Part shown: positions 12,335 through 22,140 of the stretch, piece by piece
Layout of the letters: each line of letters begins with the position of its first letter
How positions within the stretch are numbered: the stretch's first letter is position 1
Assembly: GCA_963932465.1 (NCBI GenBank)
Contig: OZ010795.1
Location: 476,956,806-477,020,805 of the forward strand
DNA length: 64,000 nucleotides
Reading direction: 5' to 3'
From: Maratus speciosus
Taxonomy: Eukaryota; Arthropoda; Arachnida; Araneae; Salticidae
The notes under the pieces: generated by a model
Databases searched by the model: none
What the model was told of the DNA's origin: nothing
Seen by the model: only the letters and a program-made list of their open reading frames with translations
Program-made: the position numbers and the translations under genes

Positions 12335-12851
12335 TTAACCCTTAAATGCCTAGTGTTGCTTTTCGGAAACATACCCAATTTAGGCTCTAAAATACTATTA
12401 GGATAATATTGAACTATAATACCTAATGTTGCCGATAAAATACATTCTGAAAATATTATAAAATCGATTTTAAACATGTAGATGGCAACACTTGTGCTGT
12501 TTAAGAATAAAGATAGATTTATTTTTTCAATTGTTGCTGCTTGTTCTTTTTGTTTTGTTTGGAAGCTTGCAAAATACCCTATTTTGACCTGCAGTGAGCA
12601 AGTAAAATTTATTTCTTTTTATAGTTCCTAAAATTCTTGTGTGTTTAATATTATACAATTTTATCAAGGGATATTATTTTTTCAATTAAATACCAGTATT
12701 GCCGATTAGTAACAAATTGTTTTTTAGCCGTAAACTATACTTAAAACAAAATGTGATTTTTTAAAGTATTTTTCCCATGATTTATTTAAAAAATCAAAGC
12801 CGAAAAACATTATTACAATGATTTTTGAAAAATCATGCATTTAAGGGTTAA
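12335..12851. mobile_element. piggyBac-like MITE, 509 bp
   Basis: TTAA at 12335-12338 and 12848-12851 flanks perfect terminal repeats CCCTTAAATGC and GCATTTAAGGG. The interior has no long frame. Short motifs TTGCCGAT and GTTGC recur. The flanking unit sequence joins smoothly when the insert is removed, which supports the boundaries. Non-autonomous. Confidence 0.82.
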
Positions 12852-13273
12852 CTCTATCAAGTATTCAATATTTTGGAAAGTGTTTGATTAAAAGTTTGTT
12901 TTCAAAAAAGTAAGAAACGCATTTTTTAATTTTTACAATTTAAAACACCTTTTCTTATTTATATCTAGAAATATTCCTGAAATTTTTTTTTCTTTTTTTT
13001 TTTCTTTTTGAAAGTGCATCCAAGAATTTATTTTCTTAATAAAATTTTGTGAAATGCGAAGTTGTGCATAAATATGACTCATGAAAAAGAATTCAAATAA
13101 TCAGTCAGAAATTCGTTTACTAGCATGGTTTTCATAAAGCTCTTTAAATTATCGGAAAGATATAGAAGTTGTCCATAAAAAAATGTTCCAGTTATAAATT
13201 TTAATAGTATCAATTGTAAGCGTGGTCGAGTGCTGGTTGAAGGTCACAACTAAAGAGTAACTCAAAGAGTTTT

Positions 13274-13495
13274 AGGGCTAATTCCATGAAAACTTGTCAT
13301 GTCTGTCACACAGCTGAAAATCGCTATGCTTGTTGGCTACCACTATTTTCGAACGGAAAAATGTAACTTTTTTTATCGGAGATATCTCATTAATTGAATA
13401 ACGCGAAGCAAACTTTTCGAAAATAACGGTGGACAACAAGCATAGCGATTTTCAGCTGTGTGACAGACATGACAAGTTTTCATGGAATTAGCCTT
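13274..13495. mobile_element. Fold-back MITE nested in the mariner
   Basis: Arms 13274-13350 and 13418-13495 are nearly perfect reverse complements (AGGCTAATTCCATGAAAACT type ends). The loop includes TTTTTATCGGAGATATCTCA. The element separates sequence belonging to the surrounding mariner, so it inserted later. No clear target duplication was identified. Confidence 0.8.
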
Positions 13496-13557
13496 AGATA
13501 AGCGTATGCGTGATTACTGCTATGTTACTGACTCGCTTACAGTGCCACATACACAAA

Positions 13558-13800
13558 ATGGCGACTCCGGAGCGTAAAGCTTTTTTTTTCTGGGCTGCAG
13601 ATTTAAAAGCTGTTAGAGCCATGCGATTTTTTCCTTTGGGGCTTTATAAAAGATGGTGTCTACGTTCCACCGCTACCTAATTATTTTTTCAGAGTTGAGA
13701 CACAGAATTGAACAGGCTAATGCTTCCATTACTCCGGACTTGTGTAGGAAGAATTGGATATTAGGTGGATGTGTGCCGTATAACTAAATGTGCACATATT
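13558..13800 (+). pseudogene. Mariner transposase remnant, N- and C-termini joined by deletion
   Basis: The frame opens MATPERKAF, the conserved start of a large arthropod Tc1/mariner group whose N-terminal DNA-binding region is often catalogued as DUF4817. It passes within a few codons to a C-terminal block DFFLWGFIKDGVYVPPLP (one base out of frame) and the decayed end EELDIRWMCAV. The blocks containing the first two catalytic Asp residues are gone; the DFFLWG block normally follows the last one. An active protein of this group has about 340 residues; about 80 codons survive here, with several stops. Non-functional. Confidence 0.72.
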
Positions 13801-14232
13801 GAACATTTGTAAGAAAAACTAGGCTAGTTTACATTCAATTTGATGTATGATTTGTTGTAAATAATCTAAATTAAACTATGTTATAATGTACCATTGAAAC
13901 TGGGACATTCTTTTATGGACACCCTGTATTTTTCTTAATAGAAGTGTAAAATAAAACCAATAATTTTACTTTAACCTTAAGAAAAATGTCAACATTTAAA
14001 TAAATATTTAAAAACTGGTGAGTCTCTATTTTAAATATTAAAACTATTTGTTCTTTTCATAATCATTATGACATATGAAAGTCTTTCAATAGATTTCGAT
14101 TAAAATTTAATCTTAGAAACAATTAAAGGGATCATTTTTGCATAAAACATTCAATATGAACTTTAAGAAGCTAACTGTTTTTCTTAAAAGGCAACAAAAA
14201 TAATAAAAGTGATGTTACAAGTTAAAAATATA

Positions 14233-14474
14233 CACTGTAAAGAAAGGACTAAAATACGGAAATACTACTGGCAATTTAGACGTCAGTACTACTATTTCCG
14301 CATTTTAACGGAATTTTTTCCCGGTAAATTACAGAAAAATTTCCGTTAAATTCCTAAGAAACGGAAAATTTTCTGTAATTTACCGGGAAAAAGTTCTGTT
14401 AAAATACGGAAATAGTACTGGCGTCTAGATTGCCAGTAGTATTTCCGTATTTTAGTCCTTTTTTTTTTACAGTG
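14233..14474. mobile_element. CACTGT-type hairpin MITE A
   Basis: Ends are CACTGTAAAGAAAGGAC and its mirror ...TTTTTTTACAGTG, flanked by TA (TATA on both sides). Almost the full 242 bp folds on itself: GGACTAAAATACGGAAATA on the left matches the right end, and GGTAAATTACAG matches CTGTAATTTACC around a short loop. No coding capacity. It shares its terminus, but not its stem, with the other CACTGT elements in the window. Confidence 0.85.
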
Positions 14475-14496
14475 TATATTTTATTTAAAAACTTCT

Positions 14497-14530
14497 TAAT
14501 ACTTTCGGGCTTTACCAAGCCCTTCATCAG
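14497..14530 (-). ncRNA. Hammerhead ribozyme-like core
   Basis: Reading the minus strand: CTGATGA, then stem II AGGGCTTGGTAAAGCCC (GGGCTT pairs AAGCCC), GAA, stem III AGTATT (one A-U and one G-U pair) and A as the base before the predicted cut. TTTT upstream can pair with AGAA downstream as a short stem I. All invariant positions CUGANGA and GAA are kept. The extra A before stem II and the weak stem III could lower activity. Confidence 0.55.
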
Positions 14531-16317
14531 AAAATATTTTAATAACTAATTGCTATTTATTTATAGAAATACGTCACTTCGTTTAAAATGTGAGGGGCAA
14601 TAATTATCGGAGTTAAAAATAAAAATAGGAATCCCTTGGATTGAACTCAAATAAAGAAATTATATATTAATTAAGTGCAGTTCCTTTTATTTTATTACAT
14701 TCCTTTTTCTCATACGTCACTTTCATCATTTTTGTTTTATACTCTTGAATGTAATTTTATTTTTAATTTTTCTGACGTGCTTTTAAATTTTCAATGTTTT
14801 TATTTTAATTTACGCAACAGAATTTTCTTTTCTAACTTACAAAACAATAATTTTTGAAGTTTGAGGTCTTACAAAAATAGTAGAACACATAAAAACAATA
14901 AAATGATTAGTCGCATGTGCGGTTGTATATTTTCGAGTACTTTCTTAAATGTAAAATTCGTTTGTTCTATGAATTTTCTTTAATCATATTTTTTAGTAGA
15001 AACTTTAAATGAAACGAATTATTTAACATTGTGAAAGGAATTATTTAGATAGAACGGTTTTGTATTCCACATAGGATGCATTCAAATTATAATCATTTAG
15101 TACATTTTATAAGTTTTTTTTTTTTTTTTTTTTTTTTTTTGTAATTTAATGTCGTTTTAGTTTTTTAAAGAGTACTTTTATTTATTTTTTAACATAAATT
15201 TTAACTGATCCTAATTATTTTGCTTTCTCCTACGGAATGTAAAATGATGATTCGATATTTAAATAAATATTTAGAAATGCATAAATGTTTTTTGTGTTTT
15301 CTGACTATTTGCATTTTATAAAATTAAATTTAAATACTGAAGAAGAAATTCGAATTTTTTAAGGATTCAGTTTTGTAATGTTGCTTCTTTGATTCAAAAT
15401 TTTTATAAAATATTTAACTTTTTGAAAATACTTTTAGTAAAATTTATTTTTAAAATAAGGTACTTGTACTCAATATGGACAGTGCTCTCAATATTGACAA
15501 TACTAATATCTTTAAATATAACAATTTTGATCGAGTGATGGCGCTACATGTCCGTGAAGAAAAGCAGTCGAAAAGATAATTAAGCCTAGAAAGTGCAAAA
15601 AAGGGCACTGTTCGCCATTTGGAAGTAAACTTGTTGTTTCGTGGTGTGCTGATCGTAATTACAGGTAAGTTTAAATTCTTATTACATATGGTAAAATTAT
15701 TTTAAATGTTGGAAAGTGGAGTGTTTTAGAAAGCTGATAAAACATATTTTCGATTGCTATTGCATATATTGCTTTAAAATGTTTTCTTTATTTATTTATT
15801 ACAAGATTTAGTAAAACGATGCTCGATTCCCGATATAGACACCTTATGTCCAGATTGGAAATACAGCAAGTGAATCTTCAGATTCACAAATTTGTAAAAC
15901 ATGTGTTTAATGTTGTTTTATTTAGCTAATTCATAATACAATAATATTTATATTTATCTTTAATCTTAATTATAGTATCCGCACATTACATTACTAATTA
16001 TGTCTGGAAGTACACCTTTTTAGAGGTTTGTCAGTGATTAATTGAACGACTTTTATCTTCTGAACTGTTACTTAAAATATTTGTTTTCAATTGCAAAAAT
16101 GTTTCAAATCAGATGCTGAGATAGTAATGTAAAAAATTTGCATCGAGAAATTTTAATTTTTAAGGTGAGGTGGGACCTGGGGGGAGGGTGTCAAAGCATT
16201 TTTTTTTAAATTCAAAAGATAAAACAGATCATCCAAATTACCTGTGAATAAACTGTCAAATTTTTCCTTTATATGTGCTCACTGTTTGTTTTTTCAGATT
16301 TTTTAATCAGCTCATTA

Positions 16318-17406
16318 TGGGGCCGAAAAAAGAGGCAAGTGGACACAGGAAAAATTGTAGAATGCCATTCGAGCCGTACACAGTGGGACATCATTTGTCA
16401 GTGCAGTTAAAGCAGCAAGGATTCCAAGGGCAACTCTCATGAGAATTTTCAAAACTGGCCAGATGAATTATCAAATCCGAAAGCAAAAGTTGGGCCGCAA
16501 ATTCATGCTCACAGAAAAGCAGCAAGCTGAACTTTGTGCAAGAATATTTAAACGAGCATATGTTGTCATGCCAATTACTGGGAGATTACTACGAAGGAGT
16601 ATTTTCACGTATGCTGAAAAGATGGGTTTGAAGCACAATTTAAGCCAAGCCACAAAGATGACTGGAATGAAGTGGTTACCAGATTTCTTGAAAAATAACC
16701 CACTTGTTGCTAAAAGGAAGTCTCAGAACCTCAATCCAGGGAGAGCCCAGAAGCTGAACCGGGCAATTGTTTCTGATCATTTTCAGAAACTGCAAGCGTG
16801 CTTGGAAGAATTGGATATTGTAAATCAACCGCAGCACATTTATAACATGGATGAAAAAGGGTGCCGGCTTACTATCCACCATCAACAGAATTTTCTTGCA
16901 CGAAAATGGGCAAAAAGGGTGCAATTTATTGCACCAGAACATGCAAAAAATTTAATAATTATTTCTTGCTGTAATGCCCTCGGCCACAGCATTCCTACCA
17001 TGGTGTTTTTCAAAGGAAGAGGATGAAACAAGAATGGACGGATAACATGCCTCCAGGAACAGAAGTTATGACGACCCCTAAAGCCAGCATGACCACTGAG
17101 GTATTCTGCACTTGGTTGGAACATTTCGCTAAGTTCAAAACTGAAGGACCCACTCTTCTTATTTTTGATGGAGACAGTTCCCATTTGGACGCAGAAATCG
17201 TGACAAAGGCAGACAAGCGCAATGTAACACTCTTCTTCCTGCCCAGCAACACGACTCCTAAATTGCAGCTCTTGGACAAAGCTGCTTTTAAAGCTTTTGA
17301 ATCATATTGGGATGATGAGGTATTGCTCATTTCACTCGCCACTCTGATAGACAGATCACTCGACTTAGATTCCCAAGATCCACAACCGAAAATGACCCCC
17401 TTCTAA
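16318..17406 (+). pseudogene. pogo/Tigger transposase (CENP-B HTH plus DDE domain)
   Basis: The region starts at ATGGGGCCG. After a one-base slip it reads KRGKWTQEKL-stop-NAIRAV...ARIPRATL, the Psq/CENP-B-type helix-turn-helix. From 16439 a clean frame covers the second DNA-binding domain (LTEKQQAELCARI...GMKWLPDFLKNNP) and the first catalytic Asp in YNMDEKG (about 16848-16862). It stops after FFKGRG at 17026. The next frame continues with DNMPPGTEV, the second Asp in LIFDGDSSHLD (about 17159-17190) and the third in LQLLDKAAFKAF (about 17263-17298). All three acidic residues survive, so decay is recent relative to neighbours. A cut-and-paste TA-targeting enzyme by family; not functional here. 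Confidence 0.85.
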
Positions 17407-17536
17407 AGTGCATGTACTGAAGATATTTACTGTGCCCCCCTCCTACCCCGCAATACTTTAAGATATATTTCTTTTATCCCCTCTCCTCTAAAATCCCTTG
17501 GAAGAGTGGCTCTTCCATACACCCTGTGTAGTACGT

Positions 17537-17602
17537 CAATAAGGAGCCACCTGTCCCTAATATGGACATGCATGTCCATAATAGGGACAGGTGGTTCCTT
17601 AT
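17537..17602. repeat. Perfect-type hairpin inside the Tigger 3' region
   Basis: AATAAGGAGCCACCTGTCCC and its near-mirror GGGACAGGTGGTTCCTTAT flank a central ATGGACATGCATGTCCAT palindrome. ATGGAC also occurs in the terminal repeats, so this may be a subterminal transposase-binding site. Confidence 0.6.
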
Positions 17603-18008
17603 ATGGACACTTGTAAACAATTTTTGTTTTTATCATTAAAATTAAACCAGAATAATTACAAGGTCGCTAATTTTAATAATGATAGTCAACAGTCCAGGGA
17701 GAGTGGTCATATATTTTTGGAGTCCCATAACGTGTATACAAGGGTAAAAAAAATCAATTTTCCTTAGGGTGTCCATATAGGGTACAGGTACCTTAGTCAA
17801 AAACCTTGTCTTTTTATATGTTTCAAAAAAGCTTTTCACATTTTAATTTGCATCATCTTCTTATAAAAAGCGGGCGTAGGATACCTTTAAAGCTTCAAAA
17901 TTTTCTAATTCCTTTTTATACATATTTTGATTCTGTAATCATTTCTGAACAACATGCAAAAAACCAAAATTAAAAAATCCCATTAGTTTACAAATTATGT
18001 CAGTTTTA

Positions 18009-19275
18009 TTGGGTGAGTGCAAAAGTTCGTGCGGAGGTGCAATAGATTGCGTTAGAAGTGGCAAAAAGTGTTGTCATTAATACTGCCATCTACATAAGAC
18101 TGACCGTTGGAAAGGTGACGTGTGCAGCTTTCATTTCAAACAAAATAATTTGTGTAGATACAAACTGCTCCGAGAAATTTTACTTTCAAAATGAGTGTCG
18201 ATAAGGTGCATTTACGGCATGTTATACTTTATGAGTTTCTGAAGGGAATAAACGTTGCAGCAGCCGTAAAAAAACATTCAAAATGTTTATCAAGATCAAG
18301 CACCAGCTAAACGAATTGTGGAAAAATGGTTTGCAAAATTTCGCCGCAGAGTGTTTAACCTTCAAGAGAGCCACGACCAGGTCGACCTTCACACATTGAT
18401 TACGATGTTGTGAGTAGTTTAGTTCAGAATACTACGCGAATTTCAACAGAGGATATTGCTACAGCACTTAACGTTGACCGATCAACCACTTTTCAGCATT
18501 TAAAAAACATGGGATTAGATTTGAAGCTCGATATATGGGTGCTCCATTTTCTGAGCGAGAGGAACAAAATCGAGTGAATTTCTGCTGCCGTTTCTTTATT
18601 CGGGCGGCTCAGAATCGAGCCGTTTTTGGATCGATTAGTGACGGGCGATGAGAAATGTGTCCTTTACAACAATGTTCAACGCAAACGCACAAGGATACAG
18701 GAAAGTGAGCATGGTTACGCAATGGCAAAGGCCAGTTTGCACCCGATGAAGGTGATGCACTGTGTTTGGTGGGATTGCAAGGGCATAATTTATTTTGAGT
18801 TTCTCCCCGCTGACCAAACGATTAATTCGGACAAGTAGTGTCACCAATTAACCAATCTGAATCGAGAAATCAAACAGAAACTTCCGATTTTGTCAAATCG
18901 CAAGGACGTAGTCTATCATCACGACAACGCCAGACCACACGTTTCGCGACAGCCTAAAATGGGATGTCCTAACTCATCCACTGTATTTTCCTGATATCGC
19001 ACCATCTGATTATCACTTAATCCGGTGCCTGCAAAATCATTTAAATGGAAAAAAAACTTGACTGTTTGAATGCCTTTAAAAATGTCGTGTCTTTGTTCTT
19101 CGAATCCAAACCGCGCAGTTTTTATGATCGGGGCATCCGTGTGCTGCCAGCACGTTGGAAACAGATTATAGAAAATGGTGGAACATATATCATTGGTTGA
19201 ATAAAGAACTTTGTTTGCCTAATCACTGTGTGACTTTTACTCTCAAACTCCGCATGATCTTTTGCACTCACCCAA
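18009..19275 (+). mobile_element. mariner element, complete length (1.27 kb), inactive
   Basis: Inverted ends TTGGGTGAGTGCAAAAGTTC and the mirror GCACTCACCCAA are bordered by TA at 18007-18008 and 19276-19277. Length is usual for mariner. It carries one transposase gene on the plus strand with several frameshifts. It lies 214 bp downstream of the Tigger element. Confidence 0.9.
18191..19195 (+). pseudogene. mariner transposase, frameshifted
   Basis: The ATG at 18191 opens MSVDKVHLRHVILYEFLKG, the N-terminal helix-turn-helix start typical of mariner. One-base shifts near 18270 and 18360 are needed to follow the second HTH (APAKRIVEKWFAKFR; then RPGRPSHIDYDVV). The catalytic blocks are TGDEKC near 18643, HHDNARPH at 18917-18940 and APSDY at about 18999-19013, giving the mariner D-D-D signature. 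The spacing between the second and third Asp is shorter than the usual 34 residues because about 15 bp are missing near 18950. A normal mariner protein has about 345 residues; this one cannot be made. Confidence 0.85.
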
Positions 19276-19277
19276 TA

Positions 19278-20058
19278 TTAAGACTGCATATGATAATTAA
19301 ACTTTGCGTCCCGTTTATTCAAAACGAGGAATTTTGATACTGCGCGCAGTGTTATTAAAAAACTATGCATGGCAATCAAAAGAAATGTTCACCACATATT
19401 TAGTTCTGTATTACCTACAACTTAAAATCAGAAAAAGGTAAGATTTTATTTTATTTAGTTTTATTTATTTATTTAATTTTTTAAATATATTTTGTTTTTG
19501 TACTTTGAAATTTTTTTAAAAAAATTTTTAATTTTTATTTATTTTTAATTATTAATTTAATTTCTTAATTTAATCAATATTGTTTACAAATATTCTGGTT
19601 TTAGTATAAAGGTAACTATTATGTACTTATTTTCACGAAAATTTCCTCTGAATCTGAAAATATAATTTTCAGATTTTATCATGCGCGCAAGACATGTTAC
19701 ATTTTTTCCCCTCTTATTATTATTTATTTTTAAACTTATCATTTCAGTATTTATTTATGAATTTACAACTACACATATATTTTTTAATATAAATTTAAAT
19801 ATGAGCTTTATATTTGTTTGATATTTGATTTTTATTTTTGACTTATTACGCAAGTTTTGACGCTTGGAACACAGTGATATTTTTTGCTTTTTCGACGTGT
19901 CAAAAAGTATCCTACCATTTCAAACTACCTGATATGCAATTTTTTTCTATAAGAAAAGAATTACCTTTGATAATTGATGTTGGGAATTAGAAAAAGTTTC
20001 AACATTATAATAATGAACTGGGAAAAAAAATCCCATTATAAGAATTTATTGCTTTTGG
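19278..20058. other. AT-rich spacer, nothing recognised
   Basis: Long T- and A-rich runs, no gene and no element ends. The last bases, GCTTTTG at 20051-20057, recur just outside the 3' LTR (31594-31600) and may be part of the target duplication of the BEL element. Confidence 0.5.
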
Positions 20059-20365
20059 TGTAACTCATTTCGAGAAAAAGGAATAATCCCTATGGGGGAT
20101 TTCGGTCTGTAATCGTCCCTTCCCGAGGGAAAAACCATTAGAACGTATTTGGATTCCAGTTAAGGCTGACGTGGGATTGTTATGATTTAATATAATCTGG
20201 CAAAAGGCCAAGTGTATTAGTTATAATTAAGTTTGTGTGGTGTTTTAGTGTACTCTGTGTTTTGTGTGTTAATAAACTGTAAAGTGTACAACAGGACTTC
20301 CTTCATTGCATCCAGTGATTTTAAAAATATTGAAATTCTGACTGACTGATGCCAAGGTTACTATA
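20059..20365 (+). repeat. BEL 5' LTR
   Basis: It matches 31257-31594 along TTCGGTCTRYAATCGTCCC, CCCGAGGGAAAAACCATTAG, GTACTCTGTGTTTTGTGTG and GACTGATGCCAAGGTTA. Relative to the 3' copy it lacks a few bases at the start (TGTAACTC against TGTTACAACTC) and about 25 bp in the middle. A TGGTGACACAAGAAT string follows at once and is a candidate primer-binding site. Confidence 0.88.
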
Positions 20366-21074
20366 TGGTGACACAAGAATGTGATGATAGCACCTTATAG
20401 AAGTATTTATTATCTGATGTCAGAGTTTACTCAATTTAGGTAGGTCCCTTTAATTATTTGATTTTGATTGGGAAAAACTGTAAATATTAGAATTATTGGT
20501 ACAGAAAAGGTAAAGGCAAAATGATCCACAGTCAGGGAGTTATTTACAAAATTAACCACAAAAAAAAAAAAAAAAACACGAAACAAAATCCGGTCGATGA
20601 AAATTACTTAGTTGAAAAAAAAAATCGAAGAACTTTATGATTTAAAAAACCAGTTAGATGAAAAACTTAAAGAGCTAAAAGAATTAGATAATTCGGCTGA
20701 AATCGAAATTGAAACCAAACATCTCAAGAAAGAAATAACAGCCAGCGATAATTATCAAAAAACCGGCATATACTTTAAAACGAAATTAGATAGATGCTTG
20801 AAGAAAGAACGCGATTCCGAAATGCGAACCGAAACTAGCCGCAATGGTGAAGAACTGTCTGTTCGTAATGAAAACCAAACTCTTAATTTACCCCGACAAA
20901 ACATATCTGTTTGTAATGGCGATTGTAGTGAGTGGTTGGATTTTTAAAATTCTTTTGAAGTAGCAATTCATAAAGATAAAGCACTAAGTAAGATAGAGAA
21001 ATTCGCATATATGGAAACTTATTTAAAGGAAAATGCTCTGTCAGTGGTGTCGTGATTCGCTTTAACTAATAAAA
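20366..21074 (+). pseudogene. BEL gag, N-terminal part
   Basis: After a leader with an A-run at about 20560-20575, a coiled-coil-like frame (KKIEELYDLKNQLDEKLKEL) leads to the BEL gag block SEWLDF-stop-NSFEVAIHKDKALSKIEKF. The only nearby in-frame ATG (20597) is followed four codons later by a stop, so the true start is lost. Stops at 20945-20947 and about 21054 break the frame. It ends at 21074 where the composite insertion begins, and continues at 26431. Confidence 0.8.
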
Positions 21075-21966
21075 GTCCTTCCGGCCAATGCCGGGAGGAA
21101 GAGGTAGCTTTCATATTGCTTATTTTAAAAAAGCCAACTGATATCATTCAAACACATGAAGCTCAATTTAGTGGAAACCGAATATAGGAGATTCAATACT
21201 AATTTTTATCAATATAATGAATGAGAATTTCGCGAAATTAGTCAGCTTTATCCAAGCTGCTTTTCTTTAAAGTAACTTATATTTTCCTGCCAAATTCGGC
21301 AATTTCTTAAAGTGCCTGCCATTTTAAGACAACATAGTGGATGAGGCTAAGCAGTGAACTTGGTCGAGACCTTAGTAATTGCTGTGCACATGCTCACTCA
21401 CATCGGAATCGGTTGATACATACGAGTGCTGTCGCATGCAAAAAATCAGATTTTTTAAAATGTCACCCACAATAGAAATTGAAACTGCTATATCTGAACC
21501 ATTTTTTAAGGTAAACACAAACAAAAAATGCTCCTGAATCCTTATATAAAGGTCAAATACTTAAGAAAGAAACCTTTTTCAATTTCTAATTTTTTTTGCA
21601 CCTCACTTTAAATATATATATATATTTTAATTTAATGGCCGCCATTTTGAAACAAGATGGCTGATGAATCTGGCCAGCAAACTTGGTCGAGGTATTGATG
21701 TATACTATCCACATGCCTTCTTACATCGAAATAGGCGAATACGTGTGTTATCGCGTGACAAATACAAGATCGTTTCAAAATGTTAGCCATGCTAGAAATT
21801 CAAAGTGCTATAAATCAGCCATTTTTTAATATATAAACAAAAGAACAAATTTTCAGAAACAAAAACTGCTCCGGAATCTTTGTATGAAGGCCAAACACAT
21901 AAAAAAAAATTTTTCATTTTCCAATTTTTTAATACCTCATTTTAAATGTTTAATTTAATTTTTTTT

Positions 21967-22090
21967 AGGTAGCTTTCTTTACAAAAAAGCTACCTATTGC
22001 AGCCGTTCGGAGGAAAGCGATTTCAAAAAATTTTGGTATATTTTCATCGATCATGACCCCCAGACCCCGAAACCACCCTCCGTTCAAAAT

Positions 22091-22140
<50 letters not shown>

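Larger units (their letters stand above)
13169..13926 (+). mobile_element. Deleted Tc1/mariner-family element with a nested MITE
   Basis: The left end TGTCCATAAAAAAATGTTCC and right end GGGACATTCTTTTATGGACA are inverted repeats followed by CCCTGTA, with TA at 13927-13928. The left terminus appears to lack about six bases. The related unit at 11.1 kb and the collinear site near 53.41 kb lack this insert. Inside are short N- and C-terminal transposase pieces, and a separate fold-back MITE at 13274-13495. Confidence 0.75.
14131..14734 (-). mobile_element. Short insert with 10-bp duplication carrying a hammerhead-like core
   Basis: ATCATTTTTG occurs at 14131-14140 and 14725-14734. The collinear copy near 53.73 kb has a single GAATTATTTTTG, so it is an empty site. 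Removing the nested MITE (14233-14474 plus one TA) leaves an insert of about 340 bp. The minus strand carries the ribozyme-like core at 14497-14530. Size, variable-length duplication and ribozyme point to a truncated Penelope-like element or a retrozyme (inference). No open frame. Confidence 0.6.
8341..15457. repeat. Collinear duplication, copy 1 (first part): array of 430-560 bp units
   Basis: Degenerate units carry GAATGAATCCCTTGTGTAAA, TTTACAAAATTAAATTTC, TTTGTAAGATTGTTTGTTTG, GAAAAGAGTTTGATTA and AACTTTAAATGAAACCAATTATTTTAC in fixed order, with starts near 9268, 9732, 10155, 10676, 12163 and 13997. The same units occur in the same order at 51.1-54.4 kb. Example pairs: 9268 with 51111, 9735 with 51780, 10155 with 52225, 10680 with 52695. 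Upstream anchors at 8349 and 9180 pair with 49736 and 49930. The stretch carries no gene apart from the inserted elements listed separately. A second unit copy at 12.04-13.16 kb has no counterpart in the other block. Confidence 0.75.
15458..17793 (+). mobile_element. pogo/Tigger-type DNA transposon, full length
   Basis: Terminal repeats AGGTACTTGTACTCAATATG (left) and the mirror of AGGTACCTGTACCCTATATG (right) are each bordered by TA (15456-15457 and 17794-17795). The 2336-bp element encodes a CENP-B/pogo-like transposase on the plus strand. The collinear site near 54.43 kb has no insert. A donor-like ACAG/GTAAGT at about 15664 and an acceptor-like TTTTTTCAG at about 16297 suggest a 5'UTR intron ending just before the ATG at 16318. 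The element is inactivated by a stop and two frameshifts. Confidence 0.85.

Noticed and set aside
20612..20947. BEL gag starting at 20612
   Set aside because: The codon there is TTG; the nearby ATG at 20597 runs into a stop, so no reliable start remains.
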